A stretch of 64,000 nt of DNA from contig JAJEHN010000009.1 in the NCBI GenBank assembly GCA_022823665.1, positions 372,001-436,000 on the forward strand. The letters are read 5' to 3'. A model generated the notes under the pieces. It worked only from the letters and a program-made list of their open reading frames with translations, searched no databases and had not been told where the DNA came from. A program made the position numbers and the translations under genes. How positions within the stretch are numbered: position 1 is the first letter of the stretch; every line of letters begins with the position of its first letter. Shown piece by piece: positions 1 to 12,793 of this stretch. The stretch comes from Thermoanaerobaculia bacterium (lineage in GTDB: Bacteria > Acidobacteriota > Thermoanaerobaculia > Multivoradales > Multivoraceae).

Positions 1-1
1 C

Positions 2-382
2 GTGCGCCTCGAGGACGCGCAGATCATCGTCTCCGGCGGTCGCGGCCTCGGCGGCCCCGAGCCCTTCCAGGAACTGAAGAAGCTCGCCGATTCGATCGGC
101 GCCGAGCAGGGCGCCTCGCGCGCCGCCTGCGACGCCGGCTGGGTACCCCCGAACTGGCAGGTCGGCCAGACCGGCAAGAAGGTGGCCCCCGAGCTCTACA
201 TCGCGATCGCGATTTCGGGCGCCAGCCAGCACCTGCTCGGCATGGGCGACAGCAAGGTCGTCGCGGCGATCAACACGGACGCCGACGCGCCGATCTTCAA
301 GCACTGCAGCTTCGGCATCGTCGAGGACTACAAGGCGGTCGTGCCGCTGCTCACCGAGAAGCTCCAGGCGATCGCCCGGTAG
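2..382 (+). CDS. etfA: Electron transfer flavoprotein subunit alpha, C-terminal part (truncated by window edge)
   Basis: Protein shows the EtfA FAD-binding C-terminal signature (VSGGRGLGG...[58 protein letters not shown]). Confidence 0.95.
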   Translation: MRLEDAQIIVSGGRGLGGPEPFQELKKLADSIGAEQGASRAACDAGWVPPNWQVGQTGKKVAPELYIAIAISGASQHLLGMGDSKVVAAINTDADAPIFKHCSFGIVEDYKAVVPLLTEKLQAIAR

Positions 383-450
383 AGCCATCGCGGGCAGGTT
401 CGGGAGGTTCCCCGGTTCGTATGCAGAAAGACGTATAGAATCCGGCTTTC

Positions 451-2049
451 ATGCACAGAACCTCCTGCTGCGGTTGCGCTCTGGCCCTGGTCGCTCTTTC
501 CTTCGGACCGGCCCGGGCGGCTGAACCAGGCGATTTCGCAAGCGACGGCGCGACGGAACAGCAACTGGTAGAGGAAGCGGTCCTCGGAGGTTTCGCGCGC
601 GGCATGCTCCTTGGCGCGACGGACACGGTGGTGCAACGGTTCGCGAAAGGGCCGGGCCGAAACCGCGTGAAGATGAAGTCACTCGACCGTTGCGAAGGCG
701 GACGTCGACAGCGCATCGACGTGGAGCGCACCGCTCTGGATGGAGGCCGGGCAGCGGGCCGGGAGGTGTGCGGAACGCCCGACATGGACTTCGACTTCGC
801 GACCGACAGTTTCGAGTTCGTTCACAAGGTCGAGCCGCTCGACGAGGAGCGCCCGGGCGGAACGCTGTCGCTCTGGGGAGCCGGGGCTCGCCGCTCGCTT
901 CGCGGACGAGCGGGTCGGAACTCGTACTCGGTCGCGCCGGAACTGCCCTTCGTCGGCGTCGACTACTCCGCCGGACACCTCATGGTCGGGACCGCCGTGT
1001 CCTGGTTCGACGCCACCGGGCGCTACCGGCTGGCGAACACCGGCGGCGCCGCCATGCGTCTCGACCTCAGCGGCATCTACCCCTACGCCCGCTACGCGTC
1101 CGGTTGTCGCGGGCCGTCCCGGAAGTCGTGCCGGACGGAGCTCTGGGCAGTGGGCGCCATGGGCCACGGCGACCTCGTTGGAGACGCGGACCAGACAGCG
1201 GGATCACCTCCGTCTTCCGACGCACGCATGCGGCTCGGCCTCGCCGGCTTCCGCCAGCGGGTGGCGACCGCCGGGTCACTCGAGTTCGCCCTGCGCGGCG
1301 ACGTCGGCTCCGCCGTCATCGAGGGCGGCGACGACTTCGGCCGACAGGCCGGGGACGCCAGTCTCGGCGGCGACGCGAGCAGGGGACGAATCGGTCTCGA
1401 AGGCTCCCTGACCCGCAAGGTCGGCGCGGTCGTCTTCCGCCCCTTCACCCAGGTGGCCCAGCGCTATGACGGCGGTTCCTCGACGAGCGGAACCGGGACG
1501 GAACTCGCCGGAGGCCTGGAGCTGATCGCCGCCGACGGCCGGCTGCGCGTCCATGCCACCGGCAGGACGCTGGTCACTCAGGGCCTGGCGCGCTACGAGG
1601 AAGAGGGCGTGGGCGCCACGATCGAGCTGCGTCCAGCGACAAGGGACGGCGAGGGACTGTCGTTGCTGGTCGCCCGGCAGTTTGGCGGCGCATCCGCGCG
1701 TGCGAACGCCCTGTGGCGCTCCGACGCTCCCCGGTGGCTCGGCATGTCTCCCGATACGCTGGCGAGCGTCTCCGCCCGCCGGGATCCCGGAGCGTCGCAC
1801 ACCAGGGCCGAAGTCGCCTGGGGCATGGGAATCGGCACATCCATGGTGACGCCCTTCGCCCAGGCCGTGGCCGCCACCTCAACCGGGCGGGAGCACCTTC
1901 GCCTCGGCGTGCGCCACTCGATGCGCAAGGGCTCGCCTCACCGGTTGAACCTGGAAATCACGGCCGAGCGGCCGGAAGTCACGCTGAGCCGAGACCTTGC
2001 GGACTACCAGCTCGCCGTCGCCGGTCAGGTCCGTTTCACGATCGGCTGA
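451..2049 (+). CDS. Secreted protein with autotransporter-like outer-membrane beta-barrel domain, no long passenger
   Basis: Signal peptide (MHRTSCCGCALALVALSFGPARA), then TLSLWGAGARRSLRGR...FVGVDYSAGHLMVGTAVSW...GIYPYARY...ELWAVGAMGHG pattern typical of autotransporter barrels; repeated amphipathic strands to the C-terminus. Confidence 0.6.
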   Translation: MHRTSCCGCALALVALSFGPARAAEPGDFASDGATEQQLVEEAVLGGFARGMLLGATDTVVQRFAKGPGRNRVKMKSLDRCEGGRRQRIDVERTALDGGRAAGREVCGTPDMDFDFATDSFEFVHKVEPLDEERPGGTLSLWGAGARRSLRGRAGRNSYSVAPELPFVGVDYSAGHLMVGTAVSWFDATGRYRLANTGGAAMRLDLSGIYPYARYASGCRGPSRKSCRTELWAVGAMGHGDLVGDADQTAGSPPSSDARMRLGLAGFRQRVATAGSLEFALRGDVGSAVIEGGDDFGRQAGDASLGGDASRGRIGLEGSLTRKVGAVVFRPFTQVAQRYDGGSSTSGTGTELAGGLELIAADGRLRVHATGRTLVTQGLARYEEEGVGATIELRPATRDGEGLSLLVARQFGGASARANALWRSDAPRWLGMSPDTLASVSARRDPGASHTRAEVAWGMGIGTSMVTPFAQAVAATSTGREHLRLGVRHSMRKGSPHRLNLEITAERPEVTLSRDLADYQLAVAGQVRFTIG

Positions 2050-2070
2050 CCGGCCCCGGAGCGGCCGGCC

Positions 2071-3318
<1,248 letters not shown>

Positions 3319-3402
3319 GGCTGGTTGGACCTCCCTCGGATCCGGAGAGCGCTCCGGGCCGGCGGGAGACTATCCGGCCGGCGGTCGCCGGTGAAGCTGC
3401 CG

Positions 3403-4794
3403 TCAGTCGTCGTCGACGGTTTCGACCGGAAGCAGGCCCACCGCGCCGCTCCGCCAGAGCCGCCAGCGGACCCGAAACGCCAGAAAGATCGCCACGAAGA
3501 CCAGCCCGAAGGTCAACCCCCACCACACTCCGCTTGGGCCGATCCCTCTCTCGAAAGTCAACCAGACGCCGGCCGGCATGCCGATGACCCAGTACCCCAC
3601 GAGCGCGACGGCCGCGGGAAACCGCGTGTCGGCGGCTCCCCGCAGCACCCCGGCGGCGGCGACCTGCAAACCGTCGGCCACCTGAAACAGCCCCGCGATC
3701 GGAATCAGCGCGGCCGCCGCGGCGATCACGGCCGGCACGTCGCTGAAGACGCGCGCCAGAAGCTGCGGCAGCGAGAAGAAGACGAGGCCGAAGGCGACCA
3801 TCACGCCCGCGCCCAGGCTGAGGCAGACCAGGGCCGAGCGGCGCGCTCCCACCGGGTCCCGGCGGCCGATCGCGTTGCCGACGCGCGTCGTCGCCGCGCC
3901 GGCGAAACCCAGGGGCACCATGAAGGAGATCGAGGCGAGGCTGATCGCCACCTGGTGGCCGCTGAGTTGCGCCTCCCCCAGACGACCGATGAGCACGGCC
4001 GCGAAACTGAACACGGTGACCTCCAGCGACACCTGAACCGCGATCGGCACCCCCACGAACAGGAAGGGACGCAGCGCGGCCGGACGCAGCCACGACCACT
4101 TCCACCCGCCGACGTAGCGGCGCAGGTGACGCCATCCGAAGGCGGCCACGACGATCAGCATCACCCAACGGGATCCGGACGTCGCATAGGCGGAGCCCCG
4201 CACACCGAGCGCCGGGAATCCGAGGTGGCCGAAGATCAGCGCCCAGTTCGCGATCGCGTTGAACACGTTCGCGACGCCGATCGCGATCAGGGCCGGCCGC
4301 ACGATGCTCATCGCCTGGAGCGTCTGCCGCAGGCACATGAAGAGCAGGAAGGCGATGACTCCGGGACCGATGCCCCGAAGGTAGGCGGCGGCCGGCTCGA
4401 CGATGGCCTGCGGCTGACCAGTGAGCGGAAGCGCGCGATCCAGTCCCAGCACGATCAACGTTGCCGGCACCGACAGCAGGACCGCCATTCCCGCACCTCG
4501 GCAGAGCACCCTGCGGATCCGCCGATGATCGCCGGCGCCGAACGCCTGCGCCGCCATCGGATCGATCGCCAGCAGGATGCCGATGAAGGACCAGATCACG
4601 GCGATGCTGAGCGCGTTGCCGATCGAGCCGGCCGCCAGGTCCGTCTCCGACACGCGGCCCAGCATCATCGTGTCGACGGCGCCCATCAGCACCATCCCGA
4701 CCTGGACCAGGATGACCGGCGTCGCCAGGCGCACCACGGCGCCCAACTCCCGGCGTATCGGCCGCCCGTCCCCCGCTGTTCTCGCCCCCTTCAA
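3403..4794 (-). CDS. MATE family efflux transporter
   Basis: 12-TM hydrophobic profile; MatE-like motifs (PVILVQVGMVLMGAVDTMMLGRVSETDLAAGSIGNAL). Confidence 0.93.
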   Translation of the reverse strand: MKGARTAGDGRPIRRELGAVVRLATPVILVQVGMVLMGAVDTMMLGRVSETDLAAGSIGNALSIAVIWSFIGILLAIDPMAAQAFGAGDHRRIRRVLCRGAGMAVLLSVPATLIVLGLDRALPLTGQPQAIVEPAAAYLRGIGPGVIAFLLFMCLRQTLQAMSIVRPALIAIGVANVFNAIANWALIFGHLGFPALGVRGSAYATSGSRWVMLIVVAAFGWRHLRRYVGGWKWSWLRPAALRPFLFVGVPIAVQVSLEVTVFSFAAVLIGRLGEAQLSGHQVAISLASISFMVPLGFAGAATTRVGNAIGRRDPVGARRSALVCLSLGAGVMVAFGLVFFSLPQLLARVFSDVPAVIAAAAALIPIAGLFQVADGLQVAAAGVLRGAADTRFPAAVALVGYWVIGMPAGVWLTFERGIGPSGVWWGLTFGLVFVAIFLAFRVRWRLWRSGAVGLLPVETVDDD

Positions 4795-4836
4795 GGGACG
4801 GTATTGTAGGCAGCCTCACCGTCATCGAGATCGCCG

Positions 4837-5813
<977 letters not shown>

Positions 5814-5817
<4 letters not shown>

Positions 5818-6902
5818 CGATGGCGACCGAAGCGACGACGAACGCAACGACCGGAGGGGCGCCCGTGGCGCGCTCCTACTGGCACATCACGTGGCGGCGC
5901 TTCCGCGGCCACCGGCTCGGCATGGTCGGCCTGTGCGTGGTGGCCGTGCTGTTCCTCGTCGCCTTCCTGTCGCCGATCCTGGCCAACGAGCAGCCCATCC
6001 TGTGCCGCTTCGACGGCGGCTTCTACTACCCGGCGGTCGTCGACCTCGTCCACCAGGTCCCCGGCACGAGCCTGATCATCCAGAAGCAGCGGCCCTACCG
6101 CCTGGCGACGTTCGACTTCAAGCGCGAGTTCGACCCGGAGCGCGGCGACTGGGCGCTGTGGACGCCGGTGCGCTACGGCCCCAGGGAGATCGCCGCCGAG
6201 CCCCTGGCCGGGCCTTCCAGCCGTCACTGGCTGGGCACCGATCAGTCGGGGCGCGACGTCCTGTCGCGGATGGTCCACGGCACCGTCGTGTCGATGAAGG
6301 TCGGTTTCCTGTCGATGGGAATCGCGGTCATCCTGGGTCTCGTGTTCGGTTGCATCGCGGGCTACGCCGGCGGCATCGCCGACCTCGTCATCTCGCGCTT
6401 CATCGAAGTCGTCCAGTGCTTCCCGGCCTTCTTCCTGATCCTCGCCGTCCTGGCCTGGTTCCCGCCCAGCATCGAGAACGTGATGATCGTGATCGGCCTG
6501 ACCCGCTGGGTCGGCATCGCCCGCTTCGCGCGCGGCGAGATCCTGCGCATCCGCGAGACGGACTACGCCCTCGCCGCCCGCTCGCTGGGAGTCAGACCGG
6601 CGCAGCTCGTCCTGCGCCACCTGCTGCCCAACGCGCTCGCCCCGGTGCTGGTCAGCGTGACCTTCGGCATCGCGGTATCCATCCTGATTGAAGCGGGACT
6701 CTCCTGGCTCGGCTTCGGCGTCCAGCCGCCCGACGCCTCCTGGGGCACGATCCTCCGCTCCGGCTACGAGAACCTGTTCACCGCCGGCCACATGATTCCC
6801 CCCGCCTGCGTCGCGATCTTCCTCGCGGTGCTGAGTTTCAACCTCGTCGGCGATACGCTGAGGGATGTAATCGACCCGCGGCTCCAGGCCGAACGGGCCT
6901 GA
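5814..6902 (+). CDS. ABC transporter permease, DppC/OppC (YejE-like) type with enlarged first periplasmic segment
   Basis: LGTDQSGRDVLSRMVHGT and RETDYALAARSLGVRPAQLVLRHLLPNALAPVLV; 4-bp overlap with upstream permease. Confidence 0.93.
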
Positions 6903-6937
6903 CGCCGCCGGGCTCCCCGCCCAGGAGGTAGGCAGCG

Positions 6938-9838
6938 ATGAGCGAGCAGACCGGGTTGCACAGCCTCTCCCTCGACTACGTCGAAGCGCTTCTGGCCGAC
7001 TACCGCCGCGACCCGGCGGCGCTCGACCCGGCCTGGCGGCGGTACTTCGATGCCCTGGCCGCCAGCGGCGAGCTGGAGGACGGCGCGATCGGGCCGGAGC
7101 TCCGACCCTCGACGCTGTTCGGCGGCAACGGCGAGGCGATGCGTCCCGCTACGCCGCCGCCGGCGGCTCCCCCGCCGGCCGAGCCGCGGCCGGCAACGCC
7201 GTCCGCGACGCCGACCCCTGCGTTCGGGAGCACTGCATCCGCGCTGACCACGGACGTCGAGCTGCAGCGCCGGGTCGACGACATGATCCGCAACTACCGG
7301 ATCCGCGGCCACCTCTACGCCGACATCAACCCGCTCCGCAATCCGCCCGTGCTGCCGGAGGAACTCGAACTCGAGGGTCTGGGCATCAGGGAGAGCGACC
7401 TGGACCGCACGGTGTCCACCGCCGGCATCCCGGGCGCCGACACGGCGACGGTGCGCGAAGTGCTCGAACGGATGCGTGAAACGTACTGCAACTACATCAG
7501 CGCCGAGTTCATGCACATCGACGACCTGGAGGTCCGCTCCTGGCTCCAGGAACGGATGGAGGTCAGCCGCAACCGCGTGCAGCTCAGCCGCGACGAGCAG
7601 GTCCGGATCCTGAGGAAGCTGATCGACGCCGCGGTGTTCGAGGAGTTCATTCAGAAGAAGTACCTGGGCGCCAAGAGCTTCTCGCTCGAGGGCGCCGAGA
7701 GCCTGATCCCCCTGCTCGACCTGGCGATCGAGAAGGTCGCCGCGCAGGGCGCGGTGGAGATCGTCTTCGGCATGTCCCACCGCGGCCGCCTGAACGTGCT
7801 CGCCAACATCATCGGCAAGCCGACCCGGGACATCTTCCGCGAGTTCGAGGACCTCGACGCGGAGCAGTACACGGGCGGCGGCGACGTCAAGTACCACATG
7901 GGTCACTCGAGCGACTGGACCACGGAGCACGGCCGCAGGGTCCACCTCTCGCTGTCGTTCAACCCGAGCCACCTCGAGTTCATCAACCCGGTGGCGATGG
8001 GCCGCGTGCGCGCCAAGCAGGACCGGATCGGCAACGACCTGCGCGACCGGGCGGTGCTGTTCCTCATCCACGGTGACGCCGCCTTCGCCGGCGAGGGAAT
8101 CGTCCAGGAGTCGCTCAACCTGTCGCAGCTTCCGCCCTACCACATCGGCGGCGCGTTTCACGTCGTCGTCAACAACCAGATCGGCTTCACCACGCCGCCT
8201 GAGAGCTCGCGTTCCAACACCTACTGCACGGACGTCGCGAAGATGCTCCAGGCGCCGATCTTCCACGTCAACGGCGAGCAGCCGGAGGCGGTCGCCCAGG
8301 TCGTCAACGTCGCGCTCGACTTCCGCCAGCGCTACCGCCGCGACGTGATCATCGACCTCTACTGCTACCGGCGGCGCGGGCACAACGAGGGCGACGAACC
8401 CGCCTTCACCCAGCCCATCCTCTACGACGGCATCCGGGCCCGGGATCCGGTCCGGGTCCACTACCTGGAGCACCTGCTCGAACTCGGCGAGATCAAGCCC
8501 GAGGAGGCGGACGTCCACATCGAGCGCGAGGAGAAGCGGCTCGAAGGGGCTCTGGCCACCGCCCGCCGGATGAACGAGAAGACGAGTCCGCAGGCCTACG
8601 ACGGCGTCTGGAACGCGTTCGTCGGCGGCCGCATGGAGGACACCCCGGAGCCGGACACCGGAGTCGATCAGGCCAAGCTGACCGACTACCTGAAGCGGAT
8701 GGTCGTCCTGCCCGAGGGATTCAACCTGCACCGCAACCTGCGGCGCTTCCTCACAGCCCGCGCCGACATGGCCGAAGGAAAGCGGCCCGTCGACTGGGCC
8801 GCGGCGGAAGCGCTCGCCTTCGCCGCCACCGCCGATTCGGGCAACCGGGTGCGGCTGAGCGGCCAGGACTGCGAGCGCGGGACGTTCAGCCAGCGCCACG
8901 CCGTGCTCCACGACCGGGTGACGGACGAGAACCACCGGCCGCTGATGAACATCGCCGAGAACCAGGAACCGATCGAGATCTTCAACAGCCCGCTGTCGGA
9001 GGCCGGCGTCCTCGGCTTCGAGTACGGCTTCAGTCTGGACTACCCGGACGGCCTCGTGCTCTGGGAGGCCCAGTTCGGCGACTTCGTCAACGCGGCCCAG
9101 GTGATCATCGACCAGTTCATCACCAGCGCCGAGGACAAGTGGAACCGGCTGAGCGGCCTCGTCATCCTGCTGCCCCACGGCTTCGAGGGCCAGGGGCCGG
9201 AACATTCGAGCGCCCGAGTCGAGCGCTGGCTGCTGCTCGCCGCCGAAGAGAACATGCAGATCGTCTACCCCTCGACGCCGGCGCAGTACTTCCACCTGTT
9301 GCGGCGCCAGGTCGAGCGCAGCCAACGCAAGCCGCTCGTCGTCTTCACGCCGAAGAGCCTGCTGCGCCGCCGGGAGGTCGGCTCGTCCCTGGCCGAGCTC
9401 GCCGGCGGCCGCTACCAGCCGGTCCTGCCGGACCCGGCCGCTGCATCCGACGACGACCGGTCGAAGGTGCGCCGCGTCCTCCTCTGCGCCGGCAAGGTGT
9501 TCTACGACCTCGACGCCCACCGCCGGGAAACGGGCGCCCACGATCACGCGATCCTGCGGATGGAGCAGTTCTACCCGGCCCCGAAGGAGGAGCTCGACGC
9601 CGCGCTGTCCGCCTTCCCGGCCGATGCCGAGGTGCGCTGGGTGCAGGAGGAACCGCGCAACATGGGCGCCTGGTCCTACCTGCGGCTGAACTTCGGTTTC
9701 CTGATGGGCGGCCGGCCCCTGTCGGGCGTCTACCGCCCGCAGTCGGCGAGCCCCGCGACCGGCTCTCCGAGCAGCCACAAGCTGGAGCAGCAGCAACTGA
9801 TGGAGGCGGCGTTCGGCGAGTCGGCCGACACCGCGTGA
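6938..9838 (+). CDS. sucA: 2-oxoglutarate dehydrogenase E1 component
   Basis: 966 aa; [36 protein letters not shown] (TPP motif), [32 protein letters not shown]. Confidence 0.97.
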   Translation: MSEQTGLHSLSLDYVEALLADYRRDPAALDPAWRRYFDALAASGELEDGAIGPELRPSTLFGGNGEAMRPATPPPAAPPPAEPRPATPSATPTPAFGSTASALTTDVELQRRVDDMIRNYRIRGHLYADINPLRNPPVLPEELELEGLGIRESDLDRTVSTAGIPGADTATVREVLERMRETYCNYISAEFMHIDDLEVRSWLQERMEVSRNRVQLSRDEQVRILRKLIDAAVFEEFIQKKYLGAKSFSLEGAESLIPLLDLAIEKVAAQGAVEIVFGMSHRGRLNVLANIIGKPTRDIFREFEDLDAEQYTGGGDVKYHMGHSSDWTTEHGRRVHLSLSFNPSHLEFINPVAMGRVRAKQDRIGNDLRDRAVLFLIHGDAAFAGEGIVQESLNLSQLPPYHIGGAFHVVVNNQIGFTTPPESSRSNTYCTDVAKMLQAPIFHVNGEQPEAVAQVVNVALDFRQRYRRDVIIDLYCYRRRGHNEGDEPAFTQPILYDGIRARDPVRVHYLEHLLELGEIKPEEADVHIEREEKRLEGALATARRMNEKTSPQAYDGVWNAFVGGRMEDTPEPDTGVDQAKLTDYLKRMVVLPEGFNLHRNLRRFLTARADMAEGKRPVDWAAAEALAFAATADSGNRVRLSGQDCERGTFSQRHAVLHDRVTDENHRPLMNIAENQEPIEIFNSPLSEAGVLGFEYGFSLDYPDGLVLWEAQFGDFVNAAQVIIDQFITSAEDKWNRLSGLVILLPHGFEGQGPEHSSARVERWLLLAAEENMQIVYPSTPAQYFHLLRRQVERSQRKPLVVFTPKSLLRRREVGSSLAELAGGRYQPVLPDPAAASDDDRSKVRRVLLCAGKVFYDLDAHRRETGAHDHAILRMEQFYPAPKEELDAALSAFPADAEVRWVQEEPRNMGAWSYLRLNFGFLMGGRPLSGVYRPQSASPATGSPSSHKLEQQQLMEAAFGESADTA

Positions 9839-9860
9839 GAATCCCCCGAAGGCAGACCGC

Positions 9861-11270
9861 ATGACGTACGAAGTCACAATCCCCGAGATCGGCGAATCGG
9901 TCACGGAAGCGCTGATCCTCCGCTGGATCAAACAGCCCGGCGAGGCGATCGGCAGGGACGATCCGCTGGTGGAGCTCGAAACGGACAAGGTGACCGTCGA
10001 GATGCCGTGTCCGGTAGCGGGCGTCCTGTCCGAGATCGTCTGCGCGGAGGGCGAGACGGTGCCGATCGGAGCGGTGATCGCGCGAATCGAGGAAGGCGCC
10101 GTCGCCGCCGCGAGCCCGCGCGCCGCTCCCGGCGCCGCGGTGGCGGCGACCGAAGCGACGGCGGCCGAAGAAGCCCAGGGCGACCTGCTGGCCGGCGCCC
10201 GACCGGCGGCGCCGTCCGCTCCGCCGCCCCCGGCGCCCGCCGCGGAACCCACGCCTCCCGCACCCGTCCCGGCGGCCGAGGCTCAACCCGCGGTGGAACC
10301 AGCCGCGGCCGAAGAGCGGCGCATCCTGCCGGCGGCCCGCCGTTTGATCGCCGAGCACGGCCTCGACGCGTCACTCATTCCCTCCACGGGCAAGGGCGGC
10401 CGGCTGCTGAAGAGCGACGTGGCGGCGTGGCTGGCCGCCCGCGAGGAGGAACCGGAGCCCTCCGCCGAAGCGGCGCCGGAGACCGCGGCGTCCGCGCCGG
10501 CGACGCCATCACCGCCGGCGCAGCCCGCTCCGCCCGCCGCAGCTCCGTCTGCCGCGGCGGCGGCCGGGGAACGCGCCGAGGAACGCTTGCCGATGACGCC
10601 GATCCGCCGCAGGATCGCCGAGCGCCTGGTCGAGGCCCAGCAGCAGGCGGCCCTGCTCACGACCTTCAACGAGATCGACATGTCCGCCGTCATGGACTTC
10701 CGGCGCCGCTACCGGGACGCCTTCTCCGAGCGCCACGAGGTGCGCCTGGGCTTCCTGTCCTTCTTCGTCAAGGCGGCGGTGGACGCGCTTCGCCGCTTCC
10801 CGCGACTCAACGCCGAGATCACCGGCACCGACATCATCTACCGGAACTTCTACGACATCGGCATCGCGGTCAGCACCGACCGCGGCCTGATGGTGCCGGT
10901 GCTGCGCAGCGCCGAGCGCATGTCGTTCGCCGAGATCGAGTCCTCGATCGGCGACTTCGCCGGACGGGCCCGCACCGGCAGGATCCGGCTCGACGAACTC
11001 CAGGGCGGCACCTTCACGATCACCAACGGCGGCATCTTCGGCTCCCTGCTGTCGACGCCGATCATCAACCCGCCACAGAGCGGCGTCCTCGGCCTGCACG
11101 CGATCCAGCAGCGGCCCGTCGTCGTCGACGGCGAAGTCGTCGTCCGGCCGATGATGTACGTCGCCCTGAGCTACGACCACCGCATCGTCGACGGCCGCGA
11201 GGCGGTGACCTTCCTGGTCCGGATCAAGGAGGCGATCGAGGATCCGGCCAGGATGCTGATCGAAGTCTAG
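9861..11270 (+). CDS. sucB: 2-oxoglutarate dehydrogenase E2, dihydrolipoyllysine succinyltransferase
   Basis: N-terminal lipoyl domain ([14 protein letters not shown]), Ala/Pro linkers, PSBD, catalytic domain ending [26 protein letters not shown]. Confidence 0.97.
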   Translation: MTYEVTIPEIGESVTEALILRWIKQPGEAIGRDDPLVELETDKVTVEMPCPVAGVLSEIVCAEGETVPIGAVIARIEEGAVAAASPRAAPGAAVAATEATAAEEAQGDLLAGARPAAPSAPPPPAPAAEPTPPAPVPAAEAQPAVEPAAAEERRILPAARRLIAEHGLDASLIPSTGKGGRLLKSDVAAWLAAREEEPEPSAEAAPETAASAPATPSPPAQPAPPAAAPSAAAAAGERAEERLPMTPIRRRIAERLVEAQQQAALLTTFNEIDMSAVMDFRRRYRDAFSERHEVRLGFLSFFVKAAVDALRRFPRLNAEITGTDIIYRNFYDIGIAVSTDRGLMVPVLRSAERMSFAEIESSIGDFAGRARTGRIRLDELQGGTFTITNGGIFGSLLSTPIINPPQSGVLGLHAIQQRPVVVDGEVVVRPMMYVALSYDHRIVDGREAVTFLVRIKEAIEDPARMLIEV

Positions 11271-11281
11271 GAGCCACTGCC

Positions 11282-12793
11282 ATGCCTTCCGTTCGATGGG
11301 CCAGTACGCCCCAGCGTCTCCCGGCCAGAGCCGGCCATTGCCTGTTCCGCCGACAGGCGACAGCCGGTCTCGTGTTGTTGGCGGCCGCTCTGCTGATTCA
11401 GATCGGCCTGCCGACCCGGGCAGCCGCGCAAGGCACCGCGACCGCGACCTACACCGTCACTTTCGAGGGTTCGTGGAACCTCAGCAGCACGCCGGACGGC
11501 GTCGCGTCGGGCGCTCACTTCACGCAACTGATCGGCGCCGTCCACAACAGCAACGTCACGTTCTGGTCGGCCGGCGGCACCGCCACGTCGGGTGTTGAAA
11601 GCGTCGCCGAAACGGGCGGCACCTCGGGGTTCACGAGCGAGTACAACGCGGTTCCGGCCGCCGACCGGAAGGCGCTGATCAGCCAAAGCGGGACGGGAGC
11701 GACCGGCACCTCGACCTTCACGATCGAGGCATCCACGACGCACCACCTGGTAACCCTCCTGTCGATGATCGGCCCCAGTCCGGACTGGTTCGTCGGTGTT
11801 TCACGCCTGTCGCTGCGGAACAGTCAGGGCTGGCAGTCGCGGGTCAGCATGGACCTGTTCCCCTACGACGCCGGAACGGAGGACGGGACGGAGTTCTCGC
11901 TCAGCAACCCGGCCACGAACCCTCAGGGAAGGATCACCAGCATCAAGGGGCAGGGGAAGTTCTCGAACGAGCCGATGGCGAAGCTGACGTTCGTTCTTCA
12001 GACGGCCCAACCGCCACCGCCACCACCACCGCCACCGCCACCGCCGCCAACCGGCGGCGGAGGGCCTCCGCCGCCACCCGAGCCGGAGCCCGAGCCCGAG
12101 CCGCCACCGCCACCGCCGCCGCCGCCGCCGCCCGTACCCCCGGAGGCCGCCTTCGAGGTGGAGATCGCCTGCCCCGAGGATCCGTGCCGCGTCCGCGCTG
12201 GCGAAGAACTCGTGTTCACCGACACGAGTTCGGGAACCGTCACCCGGCGCCTCTGGGAGTTCGGAGACGGCCGGCAGTCCACCCGAAGCACCGTGCCGCA
12301 CGCCTGGGCCTCGCCCGGCTTCTACACCGTCACCCTGACCGTGACGGGCGCCGACACCGAGTCGAAGACGGCCCGGATTTTCCTGGTCCAGGCAGCCGAA
12401 CCGGCCGGTGCCTGCGAGGCGAGTTCCGAAACGCTGTGCCTGCAGGACTCGCGTTTCGCCGTCACGGTCGACTGGCTGCAACCGGACGAACCCATCGTCG
12501 CCACGGCCGTCATCGTTCCCGAAGGGACGAACGACTCGGGCCTCTTCCGCTTCTTCGACGATGACAACTGGGAGATTCTCATCAAGGTGCTGGATGGCTG
12601 CCGGCACAACGGCCACGTGTGGGTCTACGGTGCGTCATCCACGAACCTCGGCTACACGATCCGGGTGACGGACACGGTCTCCGGCGCGGTCAGGGAGTAC
12701 GAAAACGAAGCAGGCGTCGCTGCTGCCGCGATCACCGACGCCGCGGCGTTTCCGGAAGCATGTCAAGACGGTCCGGAAGGTGACGCCAGATGA
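11282..12793 (+). CDS. Secreted protein: N-terminal spondin-like domain, poly-Pro/Glu linker, PKD domain, C-terminal beta domain
   Basis: ATG at 11282 inside longer ORF 10007..12793; signal-like TM; YTVTFEGSWNLSSTP...IGAVHNSNVTFWSAGG...SPDWFVGVSRLSLRN...W...MDLFPYDAGTEDGTEF (Spondin_N-like); P-rich run; PKD motif (VFTDTSSGTVTRRLWEFGDGRQSTRSTVPHAWASPGFYTVTLTV). Confidence 0.8.
   Translation: MPSVRWASTPQRLPARAGHCLFRRQATAGLVLLAAALLIQIGLPTRAAAQGTATATYTVTFEGSWNLSSTPDGVASGAHFTQLIGAVHNSNVTFWSAGGTATSGVESVAETGGTSGFTSEYNAVPAADRKALISQSGTGATGTSTFTIEASTTHHLVTLLSMIGPSPDWFVGVSRLSLRNSQGWQSRVSMDLFPYDAGTEDGTEFSLSNPATNPQGRITSIKGQGKFSNEPMAKLTFVLQTAQPPPPPPPPPPPPPTGGGGPPPPPEPEPEPEPPPPPPPPPPPVPPEAAFEVEIACPEDPCRVRAGEELVFTDTSSGTVTRRLWEFGDGRQSTRSTVPHAWASPGFYTVTLTVTGADTESKTARIFLVQAAEPAGACEASSETLCLQDSRFAVTVDWLQPDEPIVATAVIVPEGTNDSGLFRFFDDDNWEILIKVLDGCRHNGHVWVYGASSTNLGYTIRVTDTVSGAVREYENEAGVAAAAITDAAAFPEACQDGPEGDAR
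12008..12144 (+). repeat. Low-complexity (CCR)n Pro-coding tract with Glu-Pro repeat (PPPPPPPPPP..TGGGGPPPPPEPEPEPEPPPPP)
   Basis: Direct reading of ccgccaccg... tract. Confidence 0.85.

Noticed and set aside
6764-10252. 1162-aa antisense ORF over sucA/sucB
   Set aside because: Mirror ORF of high-GC coding DNA; low-complexity Arg/Ala/Val/Asp-rich product and complete overlap with confidently identified sucA/sucB.
10007-11281. N-terminal extension of the spondin/PKD ORF overlapping sucB
   Set aside because: Arg-rich out-of-frame shadow of sucB; good ATG at 11282 followed by a signal-like sequence.
12008-12144. Possible CRISPR-like or satellite repeat
   Set aside because: It is an in-frame Pro/Glu-coding low-complexity linker with no spacer structure.
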